64,000 nt of DNA from Forficula auricularia (Eukaryota; Arthropoda; Insecta; Dermaptera; Forficulidae): NCBI GenBank assembly GCA_024734495.1, contig JALMQS010000104.1, forward strand, positions 434,001-498,000, read 5' to 3'. Made by a program: the position numbers and the translations under genes. Under the pieces are notes generated by a model. It was given only the letters and a program-made list of their open reading frames with translations, was not told the DNA's origin and ran no database searches. Below are positions 44,901 to 47,830 of the stretch, in pieces; position 1 is the first letter of the stretch; each line of letters opens with the position of its first letter.

Positions 44901-47830
44901 AAAATGCTGTACAAATTTGATATTTGTAACATAATAAAGTACATGTTACAATAACCGGGGGGTCGCGAAATTTTTTTTCATACTAAGGGGGTCGCTTCAT
45001 GAAAAAGGTTGAAAAACACTGGCTTAAACTATCTTAACTATTTTAACTCTACTAAATTATGCATTGAAATTAAATTAAAATTAGATTGTATTAAAAAAAT
45101 AGCTATTTTCGGAAAATGATTAGCTTCTTCATAAGTTGACCCAAATACTGTTTGTTACTTGGTCAATGGCTGGTACCTTTACCTTATGTAAATATTTTAA
45201 TATTATTTAATAGTAGACTGATGAAGACAAATTTTCTCAATTATACTCTCAAATTAATAAAATGATTACATTCATACATATCGTCGTCTTAGAGTGTAAA
45301 ACTGTTAACTCCATTTTTACCATATATTAAGTGGGAGATAAATTTAACCTAATTTATCGAACGGAGAATTTACCACTGCTCGAAGCCCCTAAAAACTTAG
45401 TAAATTGGATATTAGATTGTATCTAACTTTCTGAGATTTGGCTCGTGATCCCGGCTTCTTTCCTTCTACTCTGTTCTTTTCACCATGGAGGGGCCATCCC
45501 ATACAGGCCTTTAGAGGATGCACCTTCTGGTGTATCTCCTCACATCAATATAATTAAAAAAAAAAAAAATATGACATATTAATACCGTTCGAAAGAAAAA
45601 GAAATGCAACATCGTCCAAGTAAAACTGCTACTTAAAATTACGATCGAACGTTCTAGAAAAAAAATGTGAAAAATAGTTTTTTCCTTAACAACAATATTA
45701 AATTTTGTTTTTTCTCTCCTGTAAAGTTTGCTTGTTATGAGTTAGCAGGTTTACTCTCTAAGGGCCAGTTGTATGTCGGTTGGTAAACTCTTTTTAAACG
45801 TTGACAAAGGGTAAAACCTTAAAATTCACCTAGTGCCCGGTGGGATGACCAATCAGATGACAGACCCGTTCATCTGATTGGCCATCCCACCGGCCACAAG
45901 GTGAATTTTAAGGTTTTACACTTTGTCAACGTTTAAAAAGAGTTTACCAACCGACATACAACTGGATATATATATATATATATCGTCCGTTTGCAGGTAA
46001 AATCAGTAAGTACAAATTTTCAAAATAAATTTTTTTTTGTTTGTATAACTATTAAGAATTTAAAAACTACAATTAACTCAAATATATTATTTAAAACAAA
46101 ACCCGATATTTACATTAAAACAACAAAGAAAAATCCATCTTTATTATATCCCTGAATTTTAATTACAAAAAATTTATTGATTTTGCTACTTAGTGAGTTT
46201 TACCTGCAAACCGACGATATATAAATAAAAAGACCCACCCATACGAAAAAACTATAGTGAGTTAGATATATATTTCGAACCTCTTGAATAGACTTTCTAC
46301 TATAGTCATATTATCTTAAATTTAAGGTAGTTGTTTCACTATAAGGGTTTTCTTAGGATTTTTTTGAAATTTAGATAGATTATTATTTAAATACTTCTGC
46401 ATTGACTGGTGGCAAAACTAAATTTATGAACAATATAGTTTCGGAGATATTTAATTCCAAAGATTAAGTTTTTCAGACTCTTATACATTGGGATATCGGA
46501 AAGTTTACATACATATTTAATTATAATTAGTTATAAAAAACTAAACCAACATTAAACAATAACTAATATATTTTTGAAGAAAATTTTAATTCATGGTTAT
46601 AAAACAATTTCTGAGATAATAATGAATAAATAATAAACAATTTATTTTATAATACGCCACCCGCTCTCCATGTTCTTCTGCCGAAAGTGTAAAAATTAAG
46701 AAGATATCCTCTCATCGCCCTATATGTCAAATCGTTTATTGTTTTTTGGAATATACCCAGGGCGATGAGGACTCCACCGCTTTATGCCACCACACTCCCT
46801 TCCACGAGAGTGTGATGGCCTCGACCCTGACCGAGCCCGCCCCGACGCCAAATCGCTACGCAATATTATCCACCAGACTGGAGTTCCCCCTATATTTTTC
46901 TATTTTGTTTCGGTGGGCAACACCCAGTCCTGCAAGCGCGGAGACTATCTGGACGTCCAAAACCCACACCACCCCCGCCGAATCCTTTGCCACGATGTCT
47001 GGCTTTCTATTGCCCGCCGAGCTGGAGTACAAGTACTCCAACTCGACACGCATTCCCTTTTTGAACACAAGCAAAAACAAGCTGGCAACAACGCATTTAT
47101 TTAACCTAAAAAGTGGGTTAACTTTAGTAATTTTTTTGACGTTTTTCCGCTTCAGCCATTGTCGCAACAGCTTTCAATCGCTTATTAAGAACTTTTTCTT
47201 TTATAAATCTCTCTTTATACTTTATCTAAAATTTCTATGATAAAATATATACAAGCTCGGGCAGTGTAGCGGCCCGCTCTCGCTTATGGCGACGAGCCTT
47301 GAGACACGGCCGCTAGATGACTCAGTCGGATCGTTGCGTCGTTTCTGCATGACTGAAATATTATCAGCCATGCTAAGCGGCACAAAGCGCCACACAGCCA
47401 AGAAACAAAGGGTGTGGTGTAGAGGCATCAGCCCTAACAATAGGCAGTGTTGCCAGATTTGTCAAACGACCATGGGATTGGCTAGTAGTGGTACATAAAC
47501 AGCAAAAACTTTTGGGCTTATAAATTATGAATCCTCATTGTCTCTTCTATATACTCTATCATTAACTTTTTGCTAGTATTGTCGCGAAACAACTACCTTA
47601 ACATTTTTGACAAATTTACCAACAAGTCAAGAATTAAGTGTGCCTAAACAATTAGAATAAGGGCTAGGAATCACACTTATTGTTCTAATTAATTAATTGT
47701 ATTTTTGTTGTGTGTTGCAGGTGGCGGTCCCCAACCCCCCGGCCAACCCCAACAAGGCGCTTATCCAGGAGGATACGGAGGCTACCCCTATGGTGCTCAA
47801 CCCGGAGGGGGCGGTCCAGGAGACAATTAA
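1665..47830 (+). CDS. Psi: Psi/FUBP-like KH-domain splicing regulator (10 coding exons)
   Basis: The gene span covers exons 1665-1878, 11126-11421, 19001-19303, 25746-25920 or 25924, 32975-33266, 34595-35026, 39976-40112, 42286-42513, 44104-44257 and 47721-47830, about 780 residues. Seen directly: an Ala-rich N terminus; a KH domain with I-I-G-R-G-G-E-Q; a Gly-rich linker; a KH domain with V-V-I-G-K then G-D-M-I-K-K-I-Q; a second Gly-rich linker; a KH domain with [11 protein letters not shown]; a Gly/Pro linker with A-P-Q-G-W-G; two W-A-E-Y-Y-R-S motifs; and a Gly/Pro/Tyr tail. Family knowledge: FUBP/KHSRP/Psi proteins are nuclear and bind single-stranded RNA or DNA through KH domains. Drosophila Psi represses P-element intron 3 splicing and contacts U1-70K through its AB motifs. 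Inference: this is the Psi orthologue. Odd points: KH2 is not found, the exon 3/4 phase fails by one base, and introns reach 9 kb with H/ACA-like RNAs. Exon ends were chosen by GT/AG, phase and homology. Confidence 0.9.
2120..2333. repeat. Foldback element, AAGGTAAACG ends
   Basis: The arms start AAGGTAAACGCTCCAGTAGT at 2120 and end in the near-complement at 2333. A second complementary block, GTGCAAAAATTAGCTTATCC, flanks the centre. There are two short indels between arms. It is non-coding. Confidence 0.8.
3131..3279. repeat. Foldback element with ACGACGTTTCGATGGG arm
   Basis: The left arm TATTTATTGAACATGAACAA (3131) pairs with TTGTTCATGGTCAATAAATA near 3258-3277. ACAACGACGTTTCGAT pairs with the block at 3224-3240. 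The centre holds a smaller hairpin (AACGAT / ATCGTT). Confidence 0.75.
3600..3812. repeat. Foldback element, GGGCCAGTTGTATGTC family
   Basis: The left arm starts GGGCCAGTTGTATGTCTGTT and the right arm ends ACATACAACTGGCCCT. The arms are about 100 bases with few mismatches, and the tip is GGCCAATCAGATGA / TCATCTGATTGGCC. A second copy lies at 45761-45965. Confidence 0.85.
5137..5830. repeat. Nested foldbacks: one element split by two others
   Basis: The outer halves at 5137-5185 and 5727-5830 belong to the GATGCAAATAAACATA family (compare 485-768). Between them sit two further foldbacks in tandem. At 5220-5465 the arms share ACAAAGTACA and GAGTTTCGATCATATTTATC. At 5468-5725 the arms share TTATTTGTTAGAGAATATA and TGGGTTCAAA. 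The TA-rich centre of the outer element was the insertion site. Confidence 0.75.
7507..7870. repeat. Diverged inverted repeat with TGACGTCA sites
   Basis: TTTGAGGTTATGTTT (7592-7606) and AAACATAACCTCAAA (about 7781-7795) are exact 15-base reverse complements. GTGACGTCAC or GACGTCA motifs occur near 7571 and 7839, and CGTCACGTCA near 7802. The outer ends are unclear. Confidence 0.5.
8789..8873 (+). pseudogene. hAT transposase C-terminal remnant
   Basis: A short open segment reads [19 protein letters not shown]. It resembles the conserved C-terminal hAT dimerisation motif (F-S-x-A-G-x-x-x-x-x-R-R ... V-x-F-L-x-x-x-x-N). It lacks the alanine-glycine of the motif and has no upstream catalytic region, so it is a relic. 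An alignment to hAT transposases would settle it. Confidence 0.45.
9055..9380. repeat. Foldback element inside the hAT relic
   Basis: The left arm includes ATAAAATTTTATTAGC and GGTATCCTTCTTCAGGG (about 9068-9134). The right arm carries CCCTGAAAAAAGGATACC and TTAATAAAAATTATA (about 9291-9350). It shares the CTTCAGGG / gaaacgtctg style with the family at 35239-36306. Confidence 0.6.
10082..10225 (+). ncRNA. H/ACA-like RNA copy 1 (intron 1)
   Basis: The 5' hairpin is closed by CCCAT/ATGGG with CAGGGA/TTCCTG above it. The hinge is ATAGTA (fits ANANNA). In the 3' hairpin the upper stem T-C-A-T-G-G-T-G-A-T-C pairs with GGTCACTGTGA, with G-T wobbles, and a TTTCC/GGAAA base precedes ACA at 10220-10222. 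There are 15 nt between the upper stem and ACA, as expected of H/ACA RNAs. This copy gives the best-paired 3' hairpin. Confidence 0.65.
11126..11421 (+). CDS. Psi: Psi exon 2: KH1
   Basis: The acceptor is TTTATAG at 11125. Two bases (TA) complete the split Ile codon, giving [15 protein letters not shown]. This is the KH GxxG loop (G-R-G-G) of FUBP KH1, followed by [14 protein letters not shown], a KH1 signature of this family, and the third helix E-A-I-N-R-A-K. A Gly/Pro linker follows, ending N-N-G-P-S-H. The exon ends in phase 0 at CAT|GTAAGT. In FUBP-family proteins KH2 normally follows this linker. Here the next recognisable exon begins in the linker after KH2. Confidence 0.92.
12168..12867 (+). 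pseudogene. Retrotransposon ORF1 (gag-like), broken
   Basis: ATG at 12168 opens M-A-D-T-E-S-N-S-K and a charged, coiled-coil-like region ending in a stop near 12477. Further on, 12533-12860 reads in another frame as [15 protein letters not shown] and later P-R-M-I-I-Y-I-L. This resembles the gag-like domain of non-LTR ORF1 proteins, which function as RNA-binding packaging proteins. Frame breaks and a stop just before 12870 show it is dead. Confidence 0.6.
12880..14100 (+). pseudogene. Retrotransposon ORF2 3' part: RT thumb and RNase H, frameshifted
   Basis: 12883-13650 reads E-C-M-E-I-V-G-T-W then L-R-Y-L-G-V-I-F-D and a thumb region, reaching the first RNase H strand V-Y-T-D-G-S-K-K. The frame then shifts by one base in an A-run near 13630. 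Downstream it continues [17 protein letters not shown] and [10 protein letters not shown]. The four acidic positions expected of RNase H (D, E, D, D) are all present across the two frames. The N-terminal RT core is missing. Confidence 0.8.
14935..15175. repeat. Minisatellite with G/C homopolymers
   Basis: Three imperfect units of about 115 bp each carry a G run (17 at 14941, 11 near 15055) or a C run (9-10 near 15160), then CAAACTCAACCAAATTTT and TACATAATCAGTGG. The long homopolymers are places where base counts are least reliable. Confidence 0.75.
15524..15712 (+). ncRNA. H/ACA-like RNA copy 2, rearranged
   Basis: This is the first copy of the intron-2 array. A partial 5' hairpin and start of the 3' hairpin (15524-15600) are followed at once by ATCCCTGATTAAATAAATAA and a second, complete second half: ATATTA hinge, GGTGAT/GATCAC stem, ACA at 15707-15709. 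It looks like two copies fused by deletion, and the 5' hairpin may not form. Confidence 0.5.
15899..16262. repeat. Foldback element, TGGTGTTGGTGCAAAGTG end
   Basis: The arms share TAAGATAAAAGTAAATAAAT, CTAGGTCACTTGTTTC and, at the tip, GAGCTCATCTTCAGGA with its complement. A nested copy of this family spans 42705-43694 and a fragment lies near 1195-1262. Confidence 0.8.
16283..16498. repeat. Foldback with tRNA-like B box, copy 1
   Basis: The arms ACGAACATGAATTTAGGTCA and complement enclose a second inverted block, TTGCAGGAGGCTTGGGTTCG and GACTCC. GGTTCGACTCC fits the tRNA B-box consensus. A shorter copy is at 16828-17006. Confidence 0.7.
16537..16679 (+). ncRNA. H/ACA-like RNA copy 3
   Basis: ACCCAT/ATGGGT closes the 5' hairpin with CAGGGATA/TATCCCTG above. 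The hinge is ATATAA. The 3' hairpin has GGTGATC / GATCAC, then GAATCCTGTCTGGGAAA and ACA at 16674-16676. It lies between two foldback elements in intron 2. Confidence 0.65.
16828..17006. repeat. Foldback with tRNA-like B box, copy 2
   Basis: This is a shorter relative of 16283-16498 with the same ACGAACATGAATTTAGG arms and GGCTTGGGTTCGACTCC core. It and the H/ACA-like unit next to it were probably duplicated together. Confidence 0.7.
17040..17184 (+). ncRNA. H/ACA-like RNA copy 4
   Basis: It has the same plan as its neighbours: CCCAT/ATGGG, TCAGGGATA/TATCCCTGA, hinge ATATTA, GGTGAT/ATCACT, ACA at 17179-17181. It is preceded by the array spacer ending TTAATTTTAAA. Confidence 0.65.
17361..17505 (+). 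ncRNA. H/ACA-like RNA copy 5
   Basis: ACCCAT/ATGGGT base, TCAGGGATA/TATCCCTGA upper stem, hinge ATAGTA, GGTGAT/ATCACT, ACA at 17500-17502. It lies about 175 bases after copy 4. Confidence 0.65.
17551..17752. repeat. Foldback element, GAAGGAAACAA ends
   Basis: GAAGGAAACAATAAAGGAGT at the left end pairs with ACTCTTTTGTTGTTTCCTTC at the right. Inner blocks CTGGAATTATAAATTT and ATTACAATT also pair. It sits in the spacer between H/ACA-like copies 5 and 6. Confidence 0.8.
17857..18002 (+). ncRNA. H/ACA-like RNA copy 6
   Basis: Hinge ATAGTA, ACA at 17997-17999. In the 3' hairpin the loop side is changed (GGTGATG ... AGTCAC), yet pairing is kept through a G-T wobble. This is one of the informative variants. 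Confidence 0.65.
18082..18226 (+). ncRNA. H/ACA-like RNA copy 7
   Basis: This is a standard copy: CCCAT/ATGGG, TCAGGGATA/TATCCCTGA, hinge ATAGTA, GGTGAT/ATCACT, ACA at 18221-18223. It begins 80 bases after copy 6. Confidence 0.65.
18303..18445 (+). ncRNA. H/ACA-like RNA copy 8
   Basis: This is a standard copy with hinge ATATTA and ACA at 18440-18442. It begins 77 bases after copy 7, with the same spacer ending TTAATTTTAAAGA. Confidence 0.65.
18536..18677 (+). ncRNA. H/ACA-like RNA copy 9
   Basis: This is the most diverged member of the array: CCCAC/ATGGG base, hinge AAATTA, ACA at 18672-18674. The 3' upper stem reads GGTGACC ... GGTCACTGTGA, so both sides changed together relative to GGTGATT ... 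GATCAC. The right pocket is shortened (AATCTGTTGGG), so guide function may be lost. Confidence 0.6.
18687..18797. repeat. Short foldback
   Basis: AAAGTGAATTTAATCTTATT pairs with its complement near 18772-18791, and AAAGATTTTAGTA pairs across an 8-base centre. The block just after it (18800-18880, GATTTTTGAAAAAATTCCAT) recurs at 34165-34225 reversed and at 61920-61980. Confidence 0.75.
19001..19303 (+). CDS. Psi: Psi exon 3: Gly-rich linker and start of a KH3-like domain
   Basis: The acceptor is TTTCTAG at 19000 and the reading phase 0 follows exon 2. The exon begins G-G-G-Y-N-R-D-R, then three long GGN-coded glycine tracts broken by [15 protein letters not shown] and G-E-R. It ends [19 protein letters not shown]. 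The V-P-R-x-A-V-G-V-V-I-G is the first strand of FUBP/Psi KH3. The donor AAG|GTATGT leaves phase 0, but exon 4 requires phase 1: one G too few. The Gly/Arg tracts resemble RGG-type RNA-binding regions. Long proline frames on the other strand are shadows of this. Confidence 0.88.
19357..19478. mobile_element. hAT-like MITE, CGAGGGGTGAACCGCG family, copy 1
   Basis: TIRs CGAGGGGTGAACCGCGA and CGCGGTTCACCCCTCG flank a short A+T-rich centre. An exact 8-bp duplication GAATTCTC lies at 19349-19356 and 19479-19486. Eight-base target duplications are characteristic of hAT elements. Confidence 0.85.
19765..19907. mobile_element. hAT-like MITE, CAAGGGCGGATCCAGG ends
   Basis: TIRs CAAGGGCGGATCCAGG and CTGGATCCGCCCTTG are flanked by an exact 8-bp duplication AACCCACC (19757-19764 and 19908-19915). 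It has a G run and a C-rich inner right end. Confidence 0.85.
19935..20225. repeat. Foldback element with CTTCTTCAGGGTT tip
   Basis: Left blocks ATAAATAAAATAATATTTAT and CTTCTTCAGGGTTC pair imperfectly with the right-side AACCCAGAAGAAGGAG and ATTTATCC. CAATGAAGGAAGGATG pairs with CATTCTTCATTG across the centre. It belongs with the 35239-36306, 40521-40758 and 51060-51240 group. Confidence 0.65.
20389..20850. mobile_element. hAT-like non-autonomous element
   Basis: The ends AGCGCTTCTTAAAC and GTTTAAGAAGCGCT are perfect 14-base inverted repeats. Next inside are GCGACCCCATTTTGGG and ATGGGGTCGCAGG. Similar ends (TTCTTAAAC plus GGTCGC) are common in hAT-group non-autonomous elements. I could not define the target duplication. 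There is no coding capacity inside. Confidence 0.6.
20925..21920. repeat. Large nested foldback (about 1 kb)
   Basis: The outer arms at about 20930-21160 and 21690-21915 pair over some 230 bases, for example TTGGTCGCGCTTTTTAAAC and GTCTGGACCAAGAGAG. Two more inverted repeats lie inside: 21172-21420 (ends CAAAGAATAATTGACCTATC) and 21560-21660 (CTCCCAGTCCA / TGGACTGGGAG). The short frames within are reverse-complement artefacts. Confidence 0.8.
23027..25290. repeat. Foldback cluster split across 2.3 kb
   Basis: A left half of the GATGCAAATAAACATA family (23027-23110) and a right half (25225-25290) bracket three other elements. These are a foldback at about 23130-23750, one of the AAACGCGTTTCACTGAATAC family at 23941-24290, and part of the ACTTGGTAGGTTTCACATTA family at 25035-25230. 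A hairpin at 24523-24591 (CAGGAGTTTTTTAAAGGG) lies between. I infer serial insertion into TA-rich centres. Confidence 0.65.
23412..23929. repeat. Direct duplication of 138 bp
   Basis: 23412-23549 and 23792-23929 read identically by eye, from AAAGTTTTAACTTTCGC to GTAGTAAATTTAT. The second copy overlaps the right edge of the foldback at 23130-23750, so the duplication is recent or gene-converted. Confidence 0.8.
25459..25610. repeat. Compact foldback, GATGCAAATAAACATA family
   Basis: The left arm GAGAAACGAAGAGGTTGTCC (25503) pairs with the right arm near 25577-25600, with a 40-base TA-rich centre. It lies 135 bases before the exon 4 acceptor. Confidence 0.75.
25746..25924 (+). CDS. Psi: Psi exon 4: rest of the KH3-like domain
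   Basis: After TTTTTCAG the readable frame is (G)[20 protein letters not shown]. It continues through G-E-R-R-C-L-L-T-G and [17 protein letters not shown], a full KH3-like body. This frame needs one base carried over from exon 3, which exon 3 does not supply. The 3' end is also ambiguous. The better donor (AAAAAT|GTATGT, exon end 25920) leaves phase 2, whereas exon 5 needs phase 0. The next GT (exon end 25924, TAT|GTATCT) restores phase 0 and adds M-Y. Indels in the G and A runs would explain both problems. Confidence 0.8.
26084..26230. mobile_element. hAT-like MITE, CGAGGGGTGAACC family, copy 2 (right end truncated)
   Basis: It is flanked by exact GTTGATAC duplications at 26076-26083 and 26231-26238. 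The left TIR CGAGGGGTGAACCGC is intact. The right end stops at CAATCGCG, without its last bases (complement of CGAGGGGTGAAC). Confidence 0.8.
26456..26572. mobile_element. hAT-like MITE, CGAGGGGTGAACC family, copy 3
   Basis: The TIRs are CGAAGGGTGAACCGCGA and CGCGGTTCACCCCTCG. Flanks GTGTACAC and GTGTTCAC match at 7 of 8 bases. The duplicated segment at about 27515 has the unfilled site GTGTACACT, so this insertion followed the duplication, or was lost cleanly from the other copy. Confidence 0.85.
26951..27095 (+). ncRNA. H/ACA-like RNA copy 10
   Basis: A variant subtype: ACCCCAT/ATGGGGT base, hinge ATATTA, ACA at 27090-27092. The 3' hairpin is TCATGATGATG / CTCATTGTGA, where a G-C pair of other copies is A-T and pairing is retained. 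The right pocket AATCCTGTC is unchanged. Confidence 0.65.
27618..27762 (+). ncRNA. H/ACA-like RNA copy 11
   Basis: This is the duplicate of copy 10, with CAGGATAA/TTATCCTG in the 5' hairpin (copy 10 has a weaker stem here), hinge ATATTA and ACA at 27757-27759. Confidence 0.65.
28247..28390. mobile_element. hAT-like MITE, CGAGGGGTGAACC family, copy 4
   Basis: An exact 8-bp duplication CTTAAACC lies at 28239-28246 and 28391-28398. The left TIR is CGAGGGGTGATCCGCGA. The right TIR is expanded into a run of about 18 C before the final G. Confidence 0.85.
28500..28660. repeat. Foldback with CTCCTGAAGATGGGC tip
   Basis: CTTGTTTAGCACGATTCTAT and GGGGTATAAGCC pair with GGCTTATACCCC and the complement near 28594-28612. 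Outer blocks (GGTATCACATAAATAAAAGA, right-hand GTGAAACCTACC) link it to the 41425-41730 family. Confidence 0.75.
28892..29031 (+). ncRNA. H/ACA-like RNA copy 12
   Basis: ACCCAT/ATGGGT base, hinge AAATTA, ACA at 29026-29028. The 3' hairpin TCATGGTGATC / GGTCACCTGTGA has one extra C on the right side. Confidence 0.6.
29235..29379 (+). ncRNA. H/ACA-like RNA copy 13, diverged
   Basis: GCCCAT/ATGGGT base, TAGGAA/TTCCTG, hinge ATATTA, ACA at 29374-29376. The 3' upper stem is weaker (TTATGGTGGTAATC / GATCATCATGAA) and the right pocket reads AATCCTGTCGGGG. Confidence 0.5.
29636..30506. repeat. Nested foldback
   Basis: Outer arms at 29640-29682 and 30464-30503 pair (ATAATTAGATGATGTTTTGA; AGGTATGTAAGCC). 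Inside, 29840-30110 is a second foldback whose arms share GGTAGGTTTCACAAAA and CGATATATTTC. A copy of the inner element is at 58850-59080. No coding sequence is supported in 30152-30430. Confidence 0.7.
30633..30780 (+). ncRNA. H/ACA-like RNA copy 14
   Basis: ACCCAT/ATGGGT base with a longer A+T-rich right pocket. Hinge AAATTA, GGTGAT/ATCACT, right pocket GAATCCTGTCTGGGAAA, ACA at 30775-30777. It is the last copy seen in the window. Confidence 0.65.
30827..30976. repeat. Foldback element, TTTAAATAAATATGAAAAGA ends
   Basis: TTTAAATAAATATGAAAAGA near 30827 pairs exactly with the block near 30957-30976, and AAGAAGGTCAATTTAAA pairs imperfectly inside. The tip region holds GGGTTCGCCCCTCAGGAGTC. 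Confidence 0.75.
31690..32800. repeat. Split foldback (about 1.1 kb)
   Basis: Arms of about 50 bases at 31697-31748 and 32742-32793 are complementary (AAGCAATTTGAACCGCGAAA). A second inverted repeat, 32566-32735 (ATATATAAACAATTTCCTAT), sits beside the right arm. The interior includes a GC-rich hairpin (31748-31826) and an 11-G run near 32390. Confidence 0.7.
32975..33266 (+). CDS. Psi: Psi exon 5: second Gly-rich linker and start of KH4
   Basis: The acceptor is TTGTTTTAG at 32974. The frame is [23 protein letters not shown], then glycine tracts with Q and [11 protein letters not shown] and M-D-K-Q-E. It ends [17 protein letters not shown], the first strand and GxxG loop of FUBP KH4. The exon ends in phase 1 at CAGAG|GTAACA, matching exon 6. 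The start phase is 0, which only the second exon 4 donor satisfies. RGG-like spacing suggests an extra RNA-binding surface. Confidence 0.9.
33267..34594 (+). other. Intron 5
   Basis: It holds a repeat fragment at 33690-33990 with a G run, related to the G-run minisatellite. A foldback lies at 33978-34140, where AAGTAGTGAAATCTAGTGTG pairs with the right arm. A tRNA-like fragment (34320-34390, B box on the minus strand GGGTTCGATTCC) is related to 61635-61905. The rest is A+T-rich. Confidence 0.75.
34595..35026 (+). CDS. Psi: Psi exon 6: KH4 and Pro/Gly linker
   Basis: Starting in phase 1 after TCTTTTAG, it reads [20 protein letters not shown]. It continues [27 protein letters not shown], the body of FUBP KH4 (human FUBP1 has the parallel I-R-G-T-P-Q-Q-I). 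A linker follows with H-F-A-P-Q-G-W-G and a collagen-like G-G-P repeat, ending [11 protein letters not shown]. The P-Q-G-W-G ... W-Q-x-Q pattern is also conserved in this family. It ends in phase 1 at CCCAA|GTAAGC. Confidence 0.93.
35239..35455. repeat. Foldback element, CCGAAACGTCGGAAATTG family
   Basis: TATAATGAAAAGGCAGTC at the left pairs with GACTGCCTTTCATTATA at the right. CTCTCCTTCAGGGTATTGAA pairs with its complement at the tip. A sister copy is at 40521-40758. Confidence 0.8.
35883..36306. repeat. Foldback element, ACGTTTCGGAGGTTTATTCC family
   Basis: Arms of about 150 bases share CGTTTCGGAGGTTTATTCCC and AGTGAAGGAAATCC with complements on the right side. Outer ends TTTTGATGAAGTAGTCCAAG pair with TTGGACTGTTTCATCAAAA. 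The retrotransposon fragment begins at its right edge. Confidence 0.8.
36278..36490 (+). pseudogene. Reverse transcriptase fragment before the nested insertion
   Basis: It reads [14 protein letters not shown], then [21 protein letters not shown]. The G-V-P-Q-G-S is conserved RT motif B' and I-N-D-L lies just before the palm aspartates. The frame ends when the nested copy begins. No upstream RT or endonuclease is present. Confidence 0.85.
36847..37695 (+). pseudogene. Reverse transcriptase C-terminal part after the nested insertion
   Basis: It contains P-A-D-D-S-T-L-H (catalytic A/Y-x-D-D type box), then L-N-K-W-G and [21 protein letters not shown], and the thumb region through R-A-V-R-L-I. 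It ends [11 protein letters not shown] ... [13 protein letters not shown]. A few extra bases just before A-D-D shift the frame relative to the expected sequence. The frame runs open for about 280 codons, so the insert is fairly young. Confidence 0.85.
38056..39141. repeat. 1.1-kb near-perfect palindrome
   Basis: The arms (about 38056-38577 and 38632-39141) are reverse complements with few differences. Landmarks: ACGAGGCTTTTTGAATCACA (38278), AGAGACGTTTCGGCATTAAC (38392) and GATATCATTATATTTTCTTC. The centre is about 55 bases. There are no protein frames. The ACGTTTCGG plus CATCTTCAG pattern near the arm middle is shared with shorter foldbacks here. Confidence 0.88.
39976..40112 (+). CDS. Psi: Psi exon 7: first AB (U1-70K-binding type) motif
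   Basis: The acceptor is ATTTTAG. A carried A makes the Asn codon, giving [32 protein letters not shown]. Then come [14 protein letters not shown] and donor AAG|GTACTA in phase 0. The D-Y-S-x-Q-W-A-E-Y-Y plus a following short helix is the A/B motif of Drosophila Psi, which contacts U1-70K. Vertebrate FUBPs have related tyrosine-rich motifs (W-x-E-Y-Y). Confidence 0.93.
40521..40758. repeat. Foldback element, CCGAAACGTCGGAAATTG family, copy 2
   Basis: The arms share TATAATGAAAGGCAGTCCAT and GACATTTCGGAGACTTTTTC with complements. It is close in sequence to 35239-35455, so the two are recent relatives in the same gene. Confidence 0.8.
40852..41049. mobile_element. TIR element with G homopolymers
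   Basis: The ends CGTAGTGGCGAGCGAGGCCA and, complement at the right, CGAGTGGCGTAGCGACCACA are imperfect TIRs. Two long G runs (near 40878 and 40978, 11 and 19) lie inside. GGGCGCC appears on both sides. It is probably a non-autonomous DNA element. Confidence 0.55.
41425..41730. repeat. Foldback element, ACTTGGTAGGTTTCACATTA family
   Basis: Outer ends AAATTATTGGATAAAAAA and complement. Arms share GGTAGGTTTCACATTAAG, GAGACTTTAATCTCGATATA and CGGGTGACTAACCCA. Other copies or pieces: 17263-17322, 25035-25230 and 43700-43925. Confidence 0.8.
42286..42513 (+). CDS. Psi: Psi exon 8: Pro/Gln-rich linker and second AB motif
   Basis: Phase 0 after [23 protein letters not shown], a Pro/Gln/Ala linker, then [19 protein letters not shown]. 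It continues [16 protein letters not shown] and ends phase 0 at AAG|GTGGTT. This is the second AB motif, about 60% like the first. Both AB motifs end at a phase-0 donor just after A-x-x-K, which suggests they arose by exon duplication. Confidence 0.93.
42514..44103 (+). other. Intron 8
   Basis: It is almost entirely repeat: a nested foldback at 42705-43694, and foldback pieces at 43700-43925 (GGTAGGTTTCAC and CCAACACC ends of two families interleaved). The acceptor is TATGTTGCAG. No gene was seen in the flanking A+T-rich parts. Confidence 0.75.
42705..43694. repeat. Foldback split by another foldback
   Basis: The outer element (arms 42705-42900 and 43535-43694) is a copy of 15899-16262. At its TA-rich edge sits a second foldback, 42911-43528, whose arms of about 290 bases share TTAGGGTGGTCCTTATTTTG, CATATGATTCGAAATAAAT and ACATGGTGTTTTTGGCATTG. 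The inner arms are only moderately diverged, with small indels. Confidence 0.8.
44104..44257 (+). CDS. Psi: Psi exon 9: Gly/Pro/Ala-rich C-terminal region
   Basis: Phase 0 after [32 protein letters not shown], then [19 protein letters not shown]. It ends in phase 1 at CCAG|GTGAAC. The sequence is low in complexity and Tyr-rich, as in FUBP-family C termini. It has no folded domain by eye. Confidence 0.9.
44497..44637. mobile_element. hAT-like MITE, CAGGGCCGCGCCAAG ends
   Basis: TIRs CAGGGCCGCGCCAAG and GTCGGCGCGGCCTTG. Flanks TGTAGCTT and CGTAGCTT match at 7 of 8 bases. GC-rich, 141 bases. Confidence 0.8.
44678..45021. mobile_element. hAT-like non-autonomous element
   Basis: TIRs CAATGTTTTCAACG and GGTTGAAAAACACTG, with GTGGGTCGC and GGGGTCGC next inside. 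An exact 8-bp duplication GCTTAAAC lies at 44670-44677 and 45022-45029. No frame resembles a transposase. Confidence 0.85.
45761..45965. repeat. Foldback element, GGGCCAGTTGTATGTC family, copy 2
   Basis: The left arm starts GGGCCAGTTGTATGTCGGTT and the right arm ends ACCGACATACAACTGG. The arms of about 95 bases are nearly perfect and better paired than copy 1 (3600-3812). It is followed directly by a TA run. Confidence 0.85.
45980..46220. repeat. Foldback element, TTTGCAGGTAAAA ends
   Basis: TATCGTCCGTTTGCAGGTAA at the left pairs with TTACCTGCAAACCGACGATA at the right. The A+T-rich interior pairs poorly. Confidence 0.7.
46322..47602. mobile_element. TIR element, GGTAGTTGTTTC ends, copy A
   Basis: It starts TTAAGGTAGTTGTTTC and ends GAAACAACTACCTTAA. 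Its left 300 bases match 50714-51042 and its right 110 bases match 51555-51695. The middle (about 46640-47480) differs between copies and here contains an R2-like endonuclease fragment. TTAA at both outer edges could be a TTAA target duplication, but could also be part of the TIR. Confidence 0.7.
46748..47167 (-). pseudogene. R2/R4-like retrotransposon C terminus (restriction-like endonuclease), fragment
   Basis: On the minus strand 47167-46856 reads R-K-P-D-I-V-A then V-W-V-L-D-V-Q-I-V, and A-H-R-N-K-I-E-K-Y. This is the P-D ... D-V-Q core of the restriction-like endonuclease at the C terminus of R2-type non-LTR elements. Past a stop codon it continues R-F-G-V-G-A-G and S-W-K-G-V-W. No RT or CCHC zinc finger in a continuous frame is visible upstream (up to 47480). 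It is a dead 3' fragment, or captured sequence, inside the TIR element. Confidence 0.65.
47721..47830 (+). CDS. Psi: Psi exon 10: C terminus and stop
   Basis: After TGTGTTGCAG, phase 1 gives [25 protein letters not shown]. It ends [13 protein letters not shown] (TAA at 47828-47830). The tail is Gly/Tyr/Pro-rich and likely disordered. A good donor, CAATACT|GTAAGT, lies 11 bases after the stop, so the 3' UTR may be spliced. Confidence 0.9.
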